Positions 63,011-64,000 of a stretch of 64,000 bases of DNA are shown here, piece after piece (within the stretch, counting starts at the first letter, position 1; every line of letters begins with the position of its first letter). Below the pieces are notes generated by a model. That model made no database searches and was not told where the DNA came from. It saw nothing but the letters and a program-made list of their open reading frames with translations. Position numbers and translations under genes: made by a program. Source of the DNA: Paenibacillaceae bacterium GAS479 (lineage in GTDB: Bacteria; Bacillota; Bacilli; Paenibacillales; Paenibacillaceae). The stretch spans positions 570,098-634,097 of the forward strand of contig LT629764.1 in NCBI GenBank assembly GCA_900105225.1, written 5' to 3'.

Positions 63011-63229
63011 ATGGCACAGAACAACAACAGCAACAAGCTGGTTGTAACGGGTTCCCATGCAGCCCTGGACCAAATGAAGTTTGAAGTTGCTCAAGAACTC
63101 GGTATCGCCATCCCACAAGACGGCTACTATGGCAACTTCACGACTTATGACGCTGGCTCCCTCGGTGGTTACATCACAAAACGTCTGGTAACTATCGGCG
63201 AGCAATCCCTTGCAGGTCAATACAAATAA
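63011..63229 (+). CDS. Alpha/beta-type small acid-soluble spore protein
   Basis: The 72-residue protein matches the family: [14 protein letters not shown] includes the germination protease cleavage region (E-VA-E type) and [19 protein letters not shown] is the DNA-binding C-terminal motif. These proteins coat spore DNA and protect it from UV and heat. CGAGGAGG lies about nine bases before the ATG. The upstream sigma-G-like promoter fits forespore expression. It marks the host as a spore former. Confidence 0.95.
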   Translation: MAQNNNSNKLVVTGSHAALDQMKFEVAQELGIAIPQDGYYGNFTTYDAGSLGGYITKRLVTIGEQSLAGQYK

Positions 63230-63332
63230 TTGACCTCATTCAAGTCATACGATTTTACCGTCAGTAAGACGGTGTGCGTATGCAAAGGAAGTACAGGAAT
63301 CTAGCCATTAGGCAACATTCTTGTATAACCAG

Positions 63333-63374
63333 GGTCCGGAGATCATCCCGAAGCGGATGACCTTCGGGCCTTTT
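63333..63374 (+). terminator. Terminator region downstream of SASP
   Basis: GGTCCG and TCATCC on the left pair with GGATGA and CGGGCC on the right (63333-63370) with small bulges, followed by TTTTATCTTTT. It lies between the SASP and the convergent transglycosylase gene. Confidence 0.7.
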
Positions 63375-63391
63375 ATCTTTTATAACATCCA

Positions 63392-63976
63392 TTATACATA
63401 ACTAGACCATTCGGGATAAAGGCTTTTGTACTTTTTGTAATAATAATTGACCCTCTGGACATAATGTCGTGTTTCTCCATAAGGCACCTGATTAAGCTTC
63501 TCAAGAGTTCCGTCCCAAACTCCGTCCTTAATCCATTGTCCGACCTTGCCGGGACCGGCATTGTAAGCAGCCACGACAGCGACCGAATTACCCTTGAACT
63601 GGCTGTCCAATGAATGGACGTACCAGGACCCCGCCTTGATGCTCTCCTCTGGGTGAGCCATGACGCTATCCCGCGTCATTTTGTTGAATTTAGCCATCTC
63701 GATGATCCAGCCTGCCGTATCAGGCATCAGCTGCATAACCCCTCCGGCGCCTCGCCGGGACACTTTGTCCGGTTTAAAATTGGACTCCACCCGAATAATC
63801 GCCGCGATCAGGTACGGATCCACCTTTTGCTGAACCGACTCTGCCTCAATGCTGTCCATGTAAGAAATTGGATACATCATCCGCCCCAGCCAATCCGACT
63901 TGAGGAAAAGGAGTGCGATAAAACCAGCTAATACAATCAGCAGCACTCTCTTGCGAGCGAGCCATCCCCAGCTCAT
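63392..63976 (-). CDS. Membrane-anchored lytic transglycosylase (Slt family)
   Basis: The 194-residue protein has an N-terminal membrane helix (about 10-26) and a SLT domain (about 45-190). Glu64 in IIRVESNFKPDKVSRRGAGG is the catalytic acid, and GVMQLMPDTAGW and AAYNAGPGKVGQWI are the other family motifs. It cleaves peptidoglycan with 1,6-anhydro product formation, acting outside the membrane. Comparable proteins are encoded near coaE, SASP and nrdR genes in related Bacillales, which fits this context. The start is ATG at 63976, 24 bases from the window end. Confidence 0.93.
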   Translation of the reverse strand: MSWGWLARKRVLLIVLAGFIALLFLKSDWLGRMMYPISYMDSIEAESVQQKVDPYLIAAIIRVESNFKPDKVSRRGAGGVMQLMPDTAGWIIEMAKFNKMTRDSVMAHPEESIKAGSWYVHSLDSQFKGNSVAVVAAYNAGPGKVGQWIKDGVWDGTLEKLNQVPYGETRHYVQRVNYYYKKYKSLYPEWSSYV

Positions 63977-64000
63977 AAACGGCCCCGATCTGCTAAAAAA

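Noticed and set aside
62856-63116. Longer NrdR with an N-terminal extension
   Set aside because: The extension covers the SASP gene on the other strand, and the ATG at 62855 has a proper ribosome site and gives the normal NrdR start MKCPYC.

Overview
The window looks like a chromosome segment of a spore-forming member of the Bacillales, most likely Paenibacillus or a close relative. The grounds are YesM/YesN-type sensor kinase and AraC-type regulator pairs, Lpl/CUT1 sugar importers, an alpha/beta small acid-soluble spore protein with a sigma-G-like promoter, NrdR, strong AGGAGG ribosome sites and possible CcpA (cre) operators. No species can be named from sequence alone.

Left part (1-49285) is mostly carbohydrate use. 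(a) 1-9073: a CUT1 importer (binding protein cut by the window edge, two permeases), a GH78 alpha-L-rhamnosidase and a kinase/regulator pair; a 36-bp element recurs upstream of the binding protein and of the permease operon. (b) 9296-17219: a full LplB-LplC-binding protein-GH123-like-kinase-regulator operon with a terminator. (c) 17376-23792: small unrelated genes (GIY-YIG protein, DUF421, LamG-glycosyltransferase fusion, DUF1772 with a MarR repressor and paired operators, NUDIX, radical SAM, DUF1801). (d) 23870-31575: a second LplB-LplC-binding protein set with a membrane-bound AraC regulator and a GH20 hexosaminidase. (e) 31791-39417: M23 lipoprotein, OmpR/kinase pair, Tm-1-like plus PEP-hydrolase-like genes, small membrane proteins. 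(f) 40158-49285: an apparent arabinan operon (binding protein, two permeases, GH43, a secreted propeller with RICIN and CBM42-type domains, GH2) with an AraC/cupin regulator and a MITE-like insertion.

Right part (49455-63976) has a VanRS-like pair, a MarR-ABC-ABC exporter operon, an S9 peptidase, and housekeeping or sporulation genes (nrdR, SASP, lytic transglycosylase). It also carries mobile debris: an IS4-family transposase remnant, a truncated membrane-protein gene, and defective copies of tRNA-Ala(GGC).

The most unusual locus is 60994-62225. An intact tRNA-Ala(GGC) is followed by a 1.1-kb insert bounded by a 28-bp repeat of the tRNA 3' end. The insert has its own promoter, an array of about four 52-bp units, a strong terminator, then a PD-(D/E)XK-like nuclease plus winged-helix gene broken by one in-frame stop. 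A second, orphan copy of the 52-bp array lies at 39747-40073 next to an IS66 remnant. The order promoter, tandem RNA repeats, terminator, nuclease resembles type III toxin-antitoxin loci, but the protein family differs and the function is not known.
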